A DNA stretch of 10,654 bases from Chloroflexota bacterium (GCA_005881235.1 VBEQ01000054.1:1-10654); one strand, 5' to 3'; numbered from the stretch's first letter, positions 1-7,925 are shown. The notes: generated by a model from the sequence alone, not told the origin. Translations and numbers: made by a program.

Positions 1-660
1 TCGAACAAACCGCGCGTTAAATGCGGTCGCAATGCCCAGCCCGAAGCTGGTCTGATCATTGGTGACGAAGGCCCGCTTCTTGCCCAGTGTCCGGAAGGCG
101 AGGTCGGCGCCGGCCGCCCCCTCGACCAGTTGGGTCGTCACCACCCGGAAGAAGTTATTGGGACCGCTCGGTCGAAGCCGCGCGGTCAGCCCCTGGCAAT
201 GCCCGTCCGGTGGCTCCTGGGACAGGCATTCATTCGTCGTGCCGGGGCTGACCATGGTGAGCCGGGCGGCGTTCGCCACCGGCAGCTCGCTCCTGGCCAC
301 GCTGTCATGCAGCGGGCCGATCATCGCGAGAACCCGCGCGTCTTGGGAAAGGAGCTGGACATTCTTCGCGCCCTTCGCCGGGTCATGGATTCCCTGGCTG
401 ACATCGTCATAGCTGACGGCCTGCAGGTCGAAACAGGCATCCGGGTGGCGAGACGGGCCGCACACCCGCCCGACCTGCCTGATGGCGAGGTCGATGGCGT
501 TCTTCGCCGGCAACCCATCGGGCGCGTCGTCGCCGCTGAGCGGCAGGTCCACCCCAAGCTTGATGACCCCCATGGTGTGCGCGGGTGTGCCGGCGCCCAC
601 GATGCAACCGGCGAGCAGTAGCGTGCCCAGCATCAGGACGGCGAGGCGCCAGCGGTTCAT
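1..660 (-). CDS. Second LivK-like substrate-binding lipoprotein, 3' end cut by window edge
   Basis: Reading the minus strand from the ATG at 660 gives 220 open codons running off the left edge. The N-terminus is a lipoprotein signal (MNRWRLAVLMLGTLLLAGC): two arginines, a hydrophobic stretch, and lipobox LAGC with Cys19. From residue 31 it matches the LivK of the same operon almost without gaps: IKLGVDLPLSG, GIHDPAKGAKN, IGPLHDSVARSELPVAN, VSPGTTNECL, LRPSGPNNFFRV. These belong to the periplasmic-binding protein fold type I (Peripla_BP_6) of branched-chain amino acid or amide uptake systems. Two extra cysteine pairs (67/76, 145/155) could form disulfides outside the cell; 145/155 resembles a pair in LivK, 67/76 does not. 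Its ATG overlaps the stop of the upstream propeller gene as ATGA, with no clear Shine-Dalgarno, so translation is probably coupled. The ligand is unknown; it may differ from that of LivK. The gene may be intact beyond the window. Confidence 0.93.
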   Translation of the reverse strand, partial: MNRWRLAVLMLGTLLLAGCIVGAGTPAHTMGVIKLGVDLPLSGDDAPDGLPAKNAIDLAIRQVGRVCGPSRHPDACFDLQAVSYDDVSQGIHDPAKGAKNVQLLSQDARVLAMIGPLHDSVARSELPVANAARLTMVSPGTTNECLSQEPPDGHCQGLTARLRPSGPNNFFRVVTTQLVEGAAGADLAFRTLGKKRAFVTNDQTSFGLGIATAFNARFVR

Positions 661-1676
661 CGCGCGGTCGCCCGCTGGGGATCGATTCGCAAAATGCGGC
701 CAGATGTGTCGGTGACCCAGAGCGAGCCGTAGCCGTAGGCAAGCGTGAGGCCAGGCTGGTCGATGGTTTTGACCACTCGGTTTGACGCCGGGTCGATGGC
801 CTCGACGGTGATTCCCCCGAGCCAGATCCCGGAGGGGGCCACCGCGATCGCATCCTGGCCGCTACGCCCATTGAAGGTGTTGACGTCGAGCGTCGCGGCC
901 ACCGTGTTCGTCGTGGGATCGATCCTCGACAGCGTGCCGATGCCTTCGTTGCGCACCCAGACCGCGCCGTTCGCCACGGCGACGGGCAGCGGGGTCGGCG
1001 CCGACCAGCACGATGCGCTGCACGGCACCGGAATGGTGGCGACAACCCGGTTCGAGCCGGCGTCGATCCGCGCCACGGTGCCGGTCCGGCTGATCGCCAC
1101 CCACACGTTCTCGCCGTCGAGCGCGAGCCCCGACGGACCACCAGGCTGTGCGATCGTCTGCACGACCTGTTTCGAGCGAACATCGATCCGAACCACGACG
1201 TTGTCGTCGTAGCTGGTGACCCACAGCGCCTGATCGTTGGCCCTGAGCTCGAAGGGTGTGACGCCGACGGGGATGGACGCGACCTGGTGGCCGTCTTTGG
1301 GATCGATGGCGAGGATCGTGTTGGTGTCGTTCTTCGCGACCCAGAGCAGCCCGTTCGCGGTGGCTATGGAGCTCGGCAGGTCGCAGCGACGGACGTGGAA
1401 GGTCGTGACCATGAAGCTATGGACCGATCCGTAAGGCTGGCACACGCGCCGGTAGAAGGCGCCGGCGTCTCCAACGTGAAACGTGGCGACACGGCGATTG
1501 GAGGCGGGATCGATCCTGGAAACGGTTCCGTCCCCGGTATTGGGGATCCAGACCGCTCCGAGCCCGACCGCGGGCGTGCCGGGCCGCGACCCGACGGCGA
1601 TGCTGGCGAGCACCGGTCCGGAGGGGACGGCCTGGGAGGGCGTGCACGAAACCAGCGCCAGCACGATCGCCCCCAC
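657..1676 (-). CDS. Seven-bladed YVTN/YncE-like beta-propeller, probable lipoprotein
   Basis: This 339-residue protein has seven repeats of the form xxLWV...G.VxRIDPxxNxVVATIxVG. The aromatic position of each blade is Trp43, 112, 152, 192, 240, 285 and 320. The last blade stops at RIDPQRATAR and lacks its outer strand, while the N-terminus (GPVLASIAVG, residues 20-29) supplies one, so the ring probably closes by the usual velcro arrangement. A short hydrophobic start ends in LVSC (Cys11), which reads as a lipobox, but the n-region from the GTG at 1676 has no basic residue. No other ATG, GTG or TTG lies in frame upstream as far back as about 1800, inside livF. A cysteine pair in the insertion after blade 1 (79/98) and another at 219/223 fit an exported, oxidised protein. 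The family is often called YncE or Vgb-like; no enzyme motif is visible, so a binding or scaffold role is more likely than catalysis. It starts 31 bases after livF and overlaps the next gene by ATGA. Confidence 0.88.
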   Translation of the reverse strand: MGAIVLALVSCTPSQAVPSGPVLASIAVGSRPGTPAVGLGAVWIPNTGDGTVSRIDPASNRRVATFHVGDAGAFYRRVCQPYGSVHSFMVTTFHVRRCDLPSSIATANGLLWVAKNDTNTILAIDPKDGHQVASIPVGVTPFELRANDQALWVTSYDDNVVVRIDVRSKQVVQTIAQPGGPSGLALDGENVWVAISRTGTVARIDAGSNRVVATIPVPCSASCWSAPTPLPVAVANGAVWVRNEGIGTLSRIDPTTNTVAATLDVNTFNGRSGQDAIAVAPSGIWLGGITVEAIDPASNRVVKTIDQPGLTLAYGYGSLWVTDTSGRILRIDPQRATAR

Positions 1677-1707
1677 GACCCCGACGCGACTCGCCCGCGC
1701 GCCCGAA

Positions 1708-2418
<711 letters not shown>

Positions 2419-2427
2419 CAGGCTCCG

Positions 2428-3201
2428 CTACGCACTTTTCCCCAGGTAGGCTTCGATCACCCGGGGATCACGGCGGACATCCGCGGGCTTGCCTTCGGCG
2501 ATCTTCTCGCCGTAGTCGAGGACGACGATGCGATCGGAGATCCCCATCACGACCTTCATGTCGTGCTCGATCAGGAGAACCGTCACGCCTTCCGCTCTGA
2601 CCTTCTCGACCAGCGCCATCAGCTCCACTTTCTCCTGCGGCGTGGCGCCGGCCGCCGGTTCGTCGAGGAGTAACAGCCGCGGGTCGCTGGCCAGCGCGCG
2701 GGCGATCTCCAGCCTTCGCTGGTGGCCGTAGGGCAGGTTCCGCGCGTAATTGTGCGTGTGCTGCTCGATGCCGACGAACTTCAAGAGCTCCATCGCCTTC
2801 TCGGTGACGCGAACCTCCTCGTCTCGCTCACGCTTCGTTTTGAACAGAGCGTCCCAGACTTTGGCGTGCATCCGCGAATGCTGACCAACCCGGACGTTGT
2901 CGAAGGCGGTCATGTAGGAGAAGAGTCGAATCTGCTGAAAGGTCCGACCGATGCCCAGCTCCGCGACTCGGTAGGGCTTGAGCCCGGTGATGTTTGTGCC
3001 CTCGAATACCACGGTGCCCGAGGTCGGCGAGTAGATGCCGGTGATCGAGTTGAAGAGCGTGGTCTTCCCGGCGCCGTTCGGCCCGATCAGCGAGAAGATC
3101 TCGCCCTTGCCGATCTGAAAGGTGACCTGGTCGACGGCCGTGAGCCCACCGAAGCGCTTCGTCAGGGCGTCCACTATCAGGATCTGTCCGTTCTCTGCCA
3201 T
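2428..3201 (-). CDS. livG: LivG, branched-chain amino acid ABC transporter ATPase
   Basis: A 257-residue ATPase, the partner of LivF in the nucleotide-binding heterodimer. Walker A GPNGAGKT is at 40-47, the Q-loop FQQIRLF at 88-94, the LivG-type signature LPYGHQRRLEIARAL at 156-170, Walker B LLLLDE at 176-181, and switch histidine His213 in IEHDM. The degenerate signature (LPYGHQ rather than LSGGQ) is usual for LivG, whereas LivF carries the canonical one. The C-terminal segment VIEAYLGKSA is also family-like. The ATG at 3201 follows the livM stop by three bases, and GAGGAG nine bases upstream, inside the end of livM, is a good ribosome binding site. Co-transcription with livM and livF is almost certain. 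Confidence 0.96.
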   Translation of the reverse strand: MAENGQILIVDALTKRFGGLTAVDQVTFQIGKGEIFSLIGPNGAGKTTLFNSITGIYSPTSGTVVFEGTNITGLKPYRVAELGIGRTFQQIRLFSYMTAFDNVRVGQHSRMHAKVWDALFKTKRERDEEVRVTEKAMELLKFVGIEQHTHNYARNLPYGHQRRLEIARALASDPRLLLLDEPAAGATPQEKVELMALVEKVRAEGVTVLLIEHDMKVVMGISDRIVVLDYGEKIAEGKPADVRRDPRVIEAYLGKSA

Positions 3202-3204
3202 GGG

Positions 3205-4446
3205 TCAGCTCTCCTCGCGGAGATCGAAGACGGCTTCTTCGCTGATGCCCTTGGCCAGCTCCTGCTCGCGGACGCGGCTGGGCAGGAGGCCCTGCGGCCG
3301 CAGCAGCATGACAAGGACAAGGATCAGTCCGAACACCAGGAAGTTGAGCCGTTGCACCTCGTCGTGCAACCCGATCCAGTCGCCCTTCGAGGTGTTGAGG
3401 AAGCCGAGACCGATCGAATTGGCCGCGTTCGTGGCGAGGTCCGGAAGGTTGGTCAGCAGGTTGAAGAGGACGTAGTAGATGCCCAGGGCGCCGAGGATGA
3501 CGCCCGGGATGTTGCCCATGCCGCCGAGCACGACCATGATCAGGACGGTCACGGATACCACGAAGGCGAAATTCTCCGAGCTGACGAGCGAGAGCTTGGC
3601 GCCGTAGTAGGTGCCGGCAAAGCCGCTGAACGAGGCGCCGATCGCGAAAGCCAGCAGCTTGATCGCCACCGTGTTCACGCCCGTCGCGGCGGCGGCCACC
3701 TCGTCTTCGCGCACCGCCATCCAGGCACGGCCGAGACGAGAACGGTACAGATTGTTGGCCGCGATGACGCAGATGACCACCAGGATGACCATCAGGACGT
3801 AAAACGCCAGTGGGTCGATGAAGTCGAAGCGCGGCAGAAAGCCGAACGCGGCCCCGTTCTCCCACGGCCCGCTGATCCCGAATGGAAGCGAGGGGGGATC
3901 GATGCCGGCGATCCCGTTGACTCCGCCGGTCCAGTTTCCGAGGACCGATCCGGGCCCCAGGTAGCGGAAGATCCGCGGCACGATCTCGCCGAACCCCAGC
4001 GTCACGATCGCGAGGTAATCGCCCCGGAGCCGCAAAGTCGGTGCCCCGAGCAGGGCCCCGAAGCCGGCGGCGGCGAACATGCCGACAAACAGCAAGAGCC
4101 AGAACGGCAGGTGGATCTCGTGGTGCAACGGACTGCCGTAGAGCTGGCCCGAGGAGAGCATGCCGACGGTGTAGGCGCCGATGGCGAAGAAGGCCGCGTA
4201 GCCGAGGTCGAGCAGGCCGGCGTAGCCGACCACGATGTTCAGCCCGATGGCGAGCAGCACATAGACGCCCGCGTCGGCGGCCGTGTTGATGATCGCGCCG
4301 CCGCTTCCCCCGGTAACAAGGGTGATGAAGAAGGGAAATGCGATGGCGCCTAGGAGGAGCACGCGATAAATCACCAGGTCACGGTCATCCCAGCCACTCG
4401 TGAGGTCGGCCAGTCGCGGTTGGCTGGGCCGCTTCGCCGTGCTCAT
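3205..4446 (-). CDS. livM: LivM, branched-chain amino acid ABC transporter permease
   Basis: A 413-residue polytopic membrane protein, one of two permease subunits forming the transport channel. Hydrophobic helices alternate through most of the chain after a polar cytoplasmic start of about 25 residues. LivM hallmarks are GLNIVVGYAGLLDLGYAAFFAIGAY (as separate pieces, about 68-92), LRGDYLAIVTLGFGEI (139-154), an EAA-like cytoplasmic loop with RSRLGRAWMAVREDEVAA (235-252) that contacts the ATPase, GGMGNIPG (308-315) and LRPQGLLP (382-389). It overlaps the livH stop by ATGA, so it is probably translated by coupling; only a weak GAGAA precedes the start. A charged tail of about 25 residues follows the last helix, and its end contains the livG ribosome binding site. 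Confidence 0.96.
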   Translation of the reverse strand: MSTAKRPSQPRLADLTSGWDDRDLVIYRVLLLGAIAFPFFITLVTGGSGGAIINTAADAGVYVLLAIGLNIVVGYAGLLDLGYAAFFAIGAYTVGMLSSGQLYGSPLHHEIHLPFWLLLFVGMFAAAGFGALLGAPTLRLRGDYLAIVTLGFGEIVPRIFRYLGPGSVLGNWTGGVNGIAGIDPPSLPFGISGPWENGAAFGFLPRFDFIDPLAFYVLMVILVVICVIAANNLYRSRLGRAWMAVREDEVAAAATGVNTVAIKLLAFAIGASFSGFAGTYYGAKLSLVSSENFAFVVSVTVLIMVVLGGMGNIPGVILGALGIYYVLFNLLTNLPDLATNAANSIGLGFLNTSKGDWIGLHDEVQRLNFLVFGLILVLVMLLRPQGLLPSRVREQELAKGISEEAVFDLREES

Positions 4447-5402
4447 TTCTCGGGTACCCGCATGCCGAGCAGCCCGGTCGGGCGAAAGACGAGGACCAGG
4501 ATCAGGATGCTAAAGATCCAGACGTCGGTGAGTTGCGAGGTGAAGTAGCCGTCACTGTACGCCTTCACCAGGCCGATGAAGAGGCCCCCGATCGCCGCCC
4601 CCTGGATGTTCCCAATCCCGCCGAAGACGGCGGCGGTGAAGGCGAAGAGTCCCGCCTGAAAACCGAGGTCGAAGCGGACGGTGTTGAAGTAGAGCCCGAA
4701 GATGATGCCGCCGGCTCCGGCGAGGATGGCGCCGATGAAGAAGGTGGCCGCGATGGTGCGGTTGATGTCGATGCCCATCAGTTGCGCGGCGTCCTGGTCC
4801 TGGGCCGTCGCGCGCATCGCCTTGCCCAGCTTGGAGCGGTTGATGAAGGTGGTCAGCACGACGACGAAGACCACCGCCAGGGCGATGACGATCAGGTCCT
4901 TGTAGCCGATCGACGCCGAGCCGCCGAGCGAGATCCGTCCGGCCGGAAGGAAGTCAGGGTAATGGATGTTGTTGGCGCCCCGCCAGATGTACATCGCCCC
5001 CTCGAGGATGAACGACATGCCGACGGCGGTGATCAGGGGAGCCAGGCGAGGCGCGTGGCGGAGCGGCCGGTAGGCGATCCGCTCGATCAGGACGTTGACG
5101 CCGCCCAGGATCAGCATGACGATGATGGCGATCACCAGCAGCGCCGCGTAGAGACCGAGGCTGGCTGACTGCCCCTCCGTCAGCCCAAAGGCGCCGATCA
5201 GCGGCAACGACACGAAGGCGCCCAGGGTGAAGACGTCCCCGTGCGCGAAGTTGATCAACTCGATGATGCCGTAGACCATGGTGTAACCGAGCGCGATCAG
5301 AGCGTAGATCGCGCCGTTGGCCAGTCCGTAGACCAGGATCTGGACGAAGAACGATGGGTCGCTGGCGGCCCGCGGGATGAAAAGGACGAGGAGGATGGCC
5401 AC
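4443..5402 (-). CDS. livH: LivH, branched-chain amino acid ABC transporter permease (start uncertain)
   Basis: The second permease subunit, 319 residues from the GTG at 5402. LivH hallmarks are GLANGAIYALIALGYTMVYG (26-45), ELINFAHGDVFTLGAF (48-63), the EAA-like loop NRSKLGKAMRATAQDQDAAQLMG (188-210), FGGIGNIQGA (260-269) and FRPTGLLG (306-313). The GTG has no Shine-Dalgarno, and the first helix would begin at residue 2 with no basic flank. The frame stays open upstream to a TAG inside an intercistronic hairpin but contains no ATG, GTG or TTG. It does contain a CTG at 5477-5475 that follows a GGGAGAGAGG element and would add 25 residues including RNTRR, a sensible cytoplasmic n-region. The product is certain; the start is not. 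The gene ends in an ATGA overlap with livM. Confidence 0.94.
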   Translation of the reverse strand: MAILLVLFIPRAASDPSFFVQILVYGLANGAIYALIALGYTMVYGIIELINFAHGDVFTLGAFVSLPLIGAFGLTEGQSASLGLYAALLVIAIIVMLILGGVNVLIERIAYRPLRHAPRLAPLITAVGMSFILEGAMYIWRGANNIHYPDFLPAGRISLGGSASIGYKDLIVIALAVVFVVVLTTFINRSKLGKAMRATAQDQDAAQLMGIDINRTIAATFFIGAILAGAGGIIFGLYFNTVRFDLGFQAGLFAFTAAVFGGIGNIQGAAIGGLFIGLVKAYSDGYFTSQLTDVWIFSILILVLVFRPTGLLGMRVPEK

Positions 5403-5480
5403 GACCGCACCAACGAATGCCCGAGTACCGGCGGAGCCGGACAGGGCGCGACGCGTGTTCCGGAGTGTACCGACCAGCTT

Positions 5481-5490
5481 CCTCTCTCCC
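5481..5490 (-). promoter_or_regulatory. Purine-rich ribosome binding site in the livH leader
   Basis: On the minus strand this reads GGGAGAGAGG, the only strong Shine-Dalgarno-like element between livK and livH. It lies about 80 bases from the GTG at 5402, too far to serve it, but GGGAG is eight bases from the in-frame CTG at 5477-5475. It therefore argues for a longer LivH with a rare CTG start. The palindrome CCTTCGAAGG (5489-5498) abuts and partly overlaps it and could mask it by pairing. Confidence 0.45.
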
Positions 5491-5498
5491 TTCGAAGG

Positions 5499-5526
5499 AT
5501 CTGGAGGGGCCTAAGCCCCTCCAGAT
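5499..5526 (-). promoter_or_regulatory. Intercistronic hairpin between livK and livH
   Basis: A perfect 12-base inverted repeat (ATCTGGAGGGGC and its complement) surrounds a 4-base loop, 15 bases after the livK stop. On the transcript strand it is followed by CCUUCGAAGG, not a U-run, so it does not look like a full intrinsic terminator. Hairpins in this position, between a binding-protein gene and its permease genes, are known in ABC operons to slow 3' decay or partly attenuate transcription, so that binding protein exceeds permease. That role here is inference. Confidence 0.7.
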
Positions 5527-5541
5527 TCTATTGCCGGTCGG

Positions 5542-6825
5542 CTACTTCGCGTAGTTGATCTGCTTCACCCACACCCAGTCGACGGGAGTGCCCTTCGCCT
5601 GGTAGATCGAGATGATCTTCTGGGAGGTGTCGCCGTTCGCATCGAAGCTGGTCTTGCCCAGCGCCCCGGTGAAGTCCGAGGTCTTGGCGACTTCCGCCCG
5701 GACCTGCTCGCGGGTCGGCATGTTGCCGTTGTTCGCCTTGATCGCCCGCTGGATGGCGGCGATCAGGATCTTGGCGCAGTCGTAGGCCGGCATGGTGTAG
5801 GCGCCGAAGTCCTCCTTCTTACTGAACGCCGCCTTGAAGCCGCTGATGATCGACGCGGACTCGGGGATTTGCTCGGCGTTGGGCGCGGCCACGGCCGCGT
5901 AGATGCCCGACGCCATCTGGCCGGCGTCCTTCAGGCACTGCGAGGTCTGGAGGCCGTCTCCGCCCATGTACGGGGTGTCGACAGCGAAGATGCCCGAGGC
6001 TTGCGAGCGGACCACGCAACCCTTGTTGCTGTCGGTGCCGCCGAAGTAGATGCCCTGGGCGCCCAGGCTCTTCGACGACTGCAGGAAGCCACGGAAGTCG
6101 TTGGTGCTCTTGGTGTCGAAGTCCTGCCGCTTGACGACGGTGCCGCCCTTGTTCTTGAACTCCGCCGAGAAGGTGTCGGCGATGCCCTTGCCGTACACCT
6201 CGTTGTCAGAGGCGACGCCGAGCTTGGTCACTTTGAGGACGTCGACCGCGTAGTCCGCCATGGCCGGTCCCTGCAGGTCGTCGGTGGTGGCCACGCGGAA
6301 GTAGTTGTTGATGCCCGTGGGCCGGAGATCGGCCGGAGCCAGGATGCCGGCGTCCTTGCAGGTGATGTCCTTGGGGGCGCCAAGGGTTGTCGGGATATAG
6401 ATGTTTTTGGTCAGGCATTGGTTGGTGTTGGCCGGGCTGATCTGCGCCAGGTGCGCCCGGTTGCTGATCGGGATTTCGGCTCGGGCTACGCTCGAGTTGA
6501 ACGGTCCGACGACGCCCAGGACTTTGGAATCGTTGACGAACTGCTGAAGGTTCTGGGCTCCCTTCTGCGGGTCATGCACGCCGTTGACGGCGTCGTCGAG
6601 GTTGGACACTTCGATGGTGAAGCCTTCGACCGTGCCCGCGGTCTGGACGGCGTACTTGACGCCGTTCAGGGTCGGGATGCCGTCCGAGGCTTCCGCTCCG
6701 GATTCCGGTAGGTCGACGCCGATTTTGATGGTTCCCTTGTTGGCCGTCCCGCCGCCACTGGTGCCGCAGGCTGCCAGCGCTAGGCTCGCGACGGCAAGGC
6801 CGGCGAGTAACTTCGACAATCTCAT
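5542..6825 (-). CDS. livK: LivK-like branched-chain amino acid/amide binding lipoprotein
   Basis: A 427-residue extracytoplasmic ligand-binding protein that would deliver substrate to LivHM. The signal (MRLSKLLAGLAVASLALAAC) has a basic start, a hydrophobic core and lipobox LAAC with Cys20, followed by a short Gly/Ser/Thr linker. The mature part begins IKIGVDLPESG and has the type I periplasmic-binding fold features VVGPFNSSVARAEIPISN (105-122), ISPANTNQC (129-137) and NNYFRVATTDDLQGPAMADYA. Cysteines 137/156, and another spaced pair near GCVVRSQ and SQCLKD, could form disulfides. The ATG at 6825 has an excellent AAGGAGGG site (6831-6838) with five bases between. It is first in the operon, with its own promoter-like region upstream and a hairpin after its stop. 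The true ligand could be a branched-chain amino acid, another amino acid, urea or an amide; the sequence does not decide. Confidence 0.95.
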   Translation of the reverse strand: MRLSKLLAGLAVASLALAACGTSGGGTANKGTIKIGVDLPESGAEASDGIPTLNGVKYAVQTAGTVEGFTIEVSNLDDAVNGVHDPQKGAQNLQQFVNDSKVLGVVGPFNSSVARAEIPISNRAHLAQISPANTNQCLTKNIYIPTTLGAPKDITCKDAGILAPADLRPTGINNYFRVATTDDLQGPAMADYAVDVLKVTKLGVASDNEVYGKGIADTFSAEFKNKGGTVVKRQDFDTKSTNDFRGFLQSSKSLGAQGIYFGGTDSNKGCVVRSQASGIFAVDTPYMGGDGLQTSQCLKDAGQMASGIYAAVAAPNAEQIPESASIISGFKAAFSKKEDFGAYTMPAYDCAKILIAAIQRAIKANNGNMPTREQVRAEVAKTSDFTGALGKTSFDANGDTSQKIISIYQAKGTPVDWVWVKQINYAK

Positions 6826-6890
6826 TGAGACCCTCCTTCCGAAAATACGGCTTGAGCGCGTGTCATCCCCGATGCCCGAAGGCGTAGCTC

Positions 6891-6919
6891 TTTATACAAC
6901 CTTGCCCAAAACGCTGCAA
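6891..6919 (-). promoter_or_regulatory. Probable promoter of the livK operon
   Basis: On the minus strand TTGCAG (6919-6914) and TATAAA (6896-6891) are separated by exactly 17 bases, the preferred spacing for a housekeeping sigma factor. The -10 matches the consensus at five of six positions, the -35 only at its TTG. Transcription would start near 6884, giving a leader of about 58 bases that holds a small GCC-TTCG-GGC hairpin (6874-6883 region) and ends in the strong livK ribosome binding site. Confidence 0.6.
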
Positions 6920-6936
6920 CAATAGGGGCAAAGCTT

Positions 6937-6952
6937 CTAATACCACTTAATA
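6937..6952. repeat. Two TAATA direct repeats 10 bases apart upstream of the livK promoter
   Basis: CTAATA (6937-6942) and TTAATA (6947-6952) share TAATA with a period of exactly 10 bases, one helical turn, within an AT-rich patch that stands out from GC-rich surroundings. Relative to the inferred livK start it lies at roughly -54 to -68, a place for an activator site or an upstream RNA polymerase contact element. No known regulator motif is recognised. Confidence 0.35.
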
Positions 6953-7019
6953 ATCAGGGCGGTTTCCCACAAGCATCCGGCGGGGCCTCCGTTGTGATGC
7001 CCAGCAACTCGATACCCAA

Positions 7020-7056
7020 GCTTGACAATGCTTTTCAAGCGCGCGTAGGGTATACC
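7020..7056 (+). promoter_or_regulatory. Probable promoter of the TPR gene with overlapping inverted repeat
   Basis: A perfect TTGACA -35 hexamer lies at 7022-7027. The best spaced -10 is weak: TAGGGT (7046-7051) after 18 bases; the better-looking TATACC (7051-7056) would need a 23-base spacer. An inverted repeat GCTTGA / TCAAGC (7020-7025, 7035-7040) covers the -35 and could be an operator. The ribosome binding site AGGAGG (7066-7071) sits eight bases before the TTG start. Confidence 0.45.
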
Positions 7057-7079
7057 ACGCATCTCAGGAGGGCAGGCGA

Positions 7080-7910
7080 TTGGCCGAATTCGCAGAGCGC
7101 ATCAAACCGAGGGCCCAGTACGTCGACGAGGCGATCGAGCTCGCCCTGGCGAACCGATGGGCGGAGGCCGTTCAGGTCAACCGGGGCATCATGGACCGCT
7201 TCGGCCCGGATGAGGACACCCTCAACCGGCTCGGGAAGGCTTACACCGAGCTCGGCCAGCTGAACGACGCTACCGAAGCCTACAAGGGCACCCTGAAGAT
7301 GAACCCGGTCAACCCGATCGCGGTCAAGAACCTCAGCAAGCTCCAGGCCATGCGCGGTGGGCAGCCGGTCCCCACCTCGAAGGCCAAGGTCGACGTCGAC
7401 GCCTTCATCGAGGAGACTGGCAAGACCTCGCTGACCGCGCTCCACGTCCACGGCGAGGCTGACCCCTGCAGCAAGGTCGCTGGCGGGGATCCGGTCAAGT
7501 TGATCGTGGCGGGCGACACGATGAACGTCGAAACGGCGCGCGGCATCCACCTCGGTCACCTCGATCACGCGCTGGGACGCCGGCTGATCAAGTTCCTGGA
7601 AGGCGGCAATCGCTATTCCGGGGCGGTCGCGACCTGTGAGGGCGGCGCCGTCAAGATCATCGTCCGCGAGACCTACCAGGACCCGAAGTTCTTCGGGCGG
7701 CCCTCCTTCACGATCAAACGGGGCCGTGACGAGTTCCGGCCCTATGCCAAGGAGTCGCTGCTGACCCGGAACGCCGACGCCGAGGAAACCGAGGAGGATG
7801 GCGAGGAACCGGCGGAAGAGCTCGACGGCATGCACACCGTGGAGTCGGCCGAGGACGAGGTGGAAGTCCCCGAGGCCGACGAAGACACCCGCAAAGAAGA
7901 CATCTACTAA
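7080..7910 (+). CDS. TPR protein with HIRAN-like middle domain and acidic tail, function unknown
   Basis: A 276-residue cytoplasmic protein starting at TTG 7080, chosen because AGGAGG lies eight bases upstream. Residues 14-90 form about two tetratricopeptide repeats: EAIELALANRWAEAV followed by DTLNRLGKAYTELGQLNDATEAY, ending in the loop MNPVNP. Residues about 103-215 form a compact domain with VETARGIHLGHLDHALGRRL, FLEGGNRYSGAV and VKIIVRETYQDP. The pattern of a short strand, a LGxLxxxLxRRL helix and a ridge of valines resembles HIRAN-type domains, but I cannot confirm this without a profile search. Residues 231-276 are a disordered-looking tail with 22 acidic residues out of 46. No signal or membrane segment is visible. 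It is divergent from livK and stands alone on its strand. No function is assigned; a protein-protein or nucleic-acid-associated role is possible. Confidence 0.85.
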   Translation: MAEFAERIKPRAQYVDEAIELALANRWAEAVQVNRGIMDRFGPDEDTLNRLGKAYTELGQLNDATEAYKGTLKMNPVNPIAVKNLSKLQAMRGGQPVPTSKAKVDVDAFIEETGKTSLTALHVHGEADPCSKVAGGDPVKLIVAGDTMNVETARGIHLGHLDHALGRRLIKFLEGGNRYSGAVATCEGGAVKIIVRETYQDPKFFGRPSFTIKRGRDEFRPYAKESLLTRNADAEETEEDGEEPAEELDGMHTVESAEDEVEVPEADEDTRKEDIY

Positions 7911-7925
7911 CTAAAACGCGCCGAT

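Noticed and set aside
2722..4353. A 543-codon open frame on the plus strand, opposite livG and livM
   Set aside because: It lies wholly antisense to two genes with clear motifs, its product is a run of charged low-complexity sequence without a domain, and GC-rich codon use commonly opens such frames.
5499..5526. Intrinsic terminator ending the operon after livK
   Set aside because: The stem is strong but no T-run follows on the transcript strand, and the remaining liv genes continue with tight spacing, so full termination here is unlikely.
5869..6711. A 280-codon plus-strand frame opposite livK
   Set aside because: Antisense shadow of a well-supported gene; the product is repetitive Val/Gly/Arg/Asp sequence.
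6826..6890. Riboswitch in the livK leader
   Set aside because: The leader from the inferred start is only about 58 bases with one tiny hairpin, too short and simple for a known riboswitch class.
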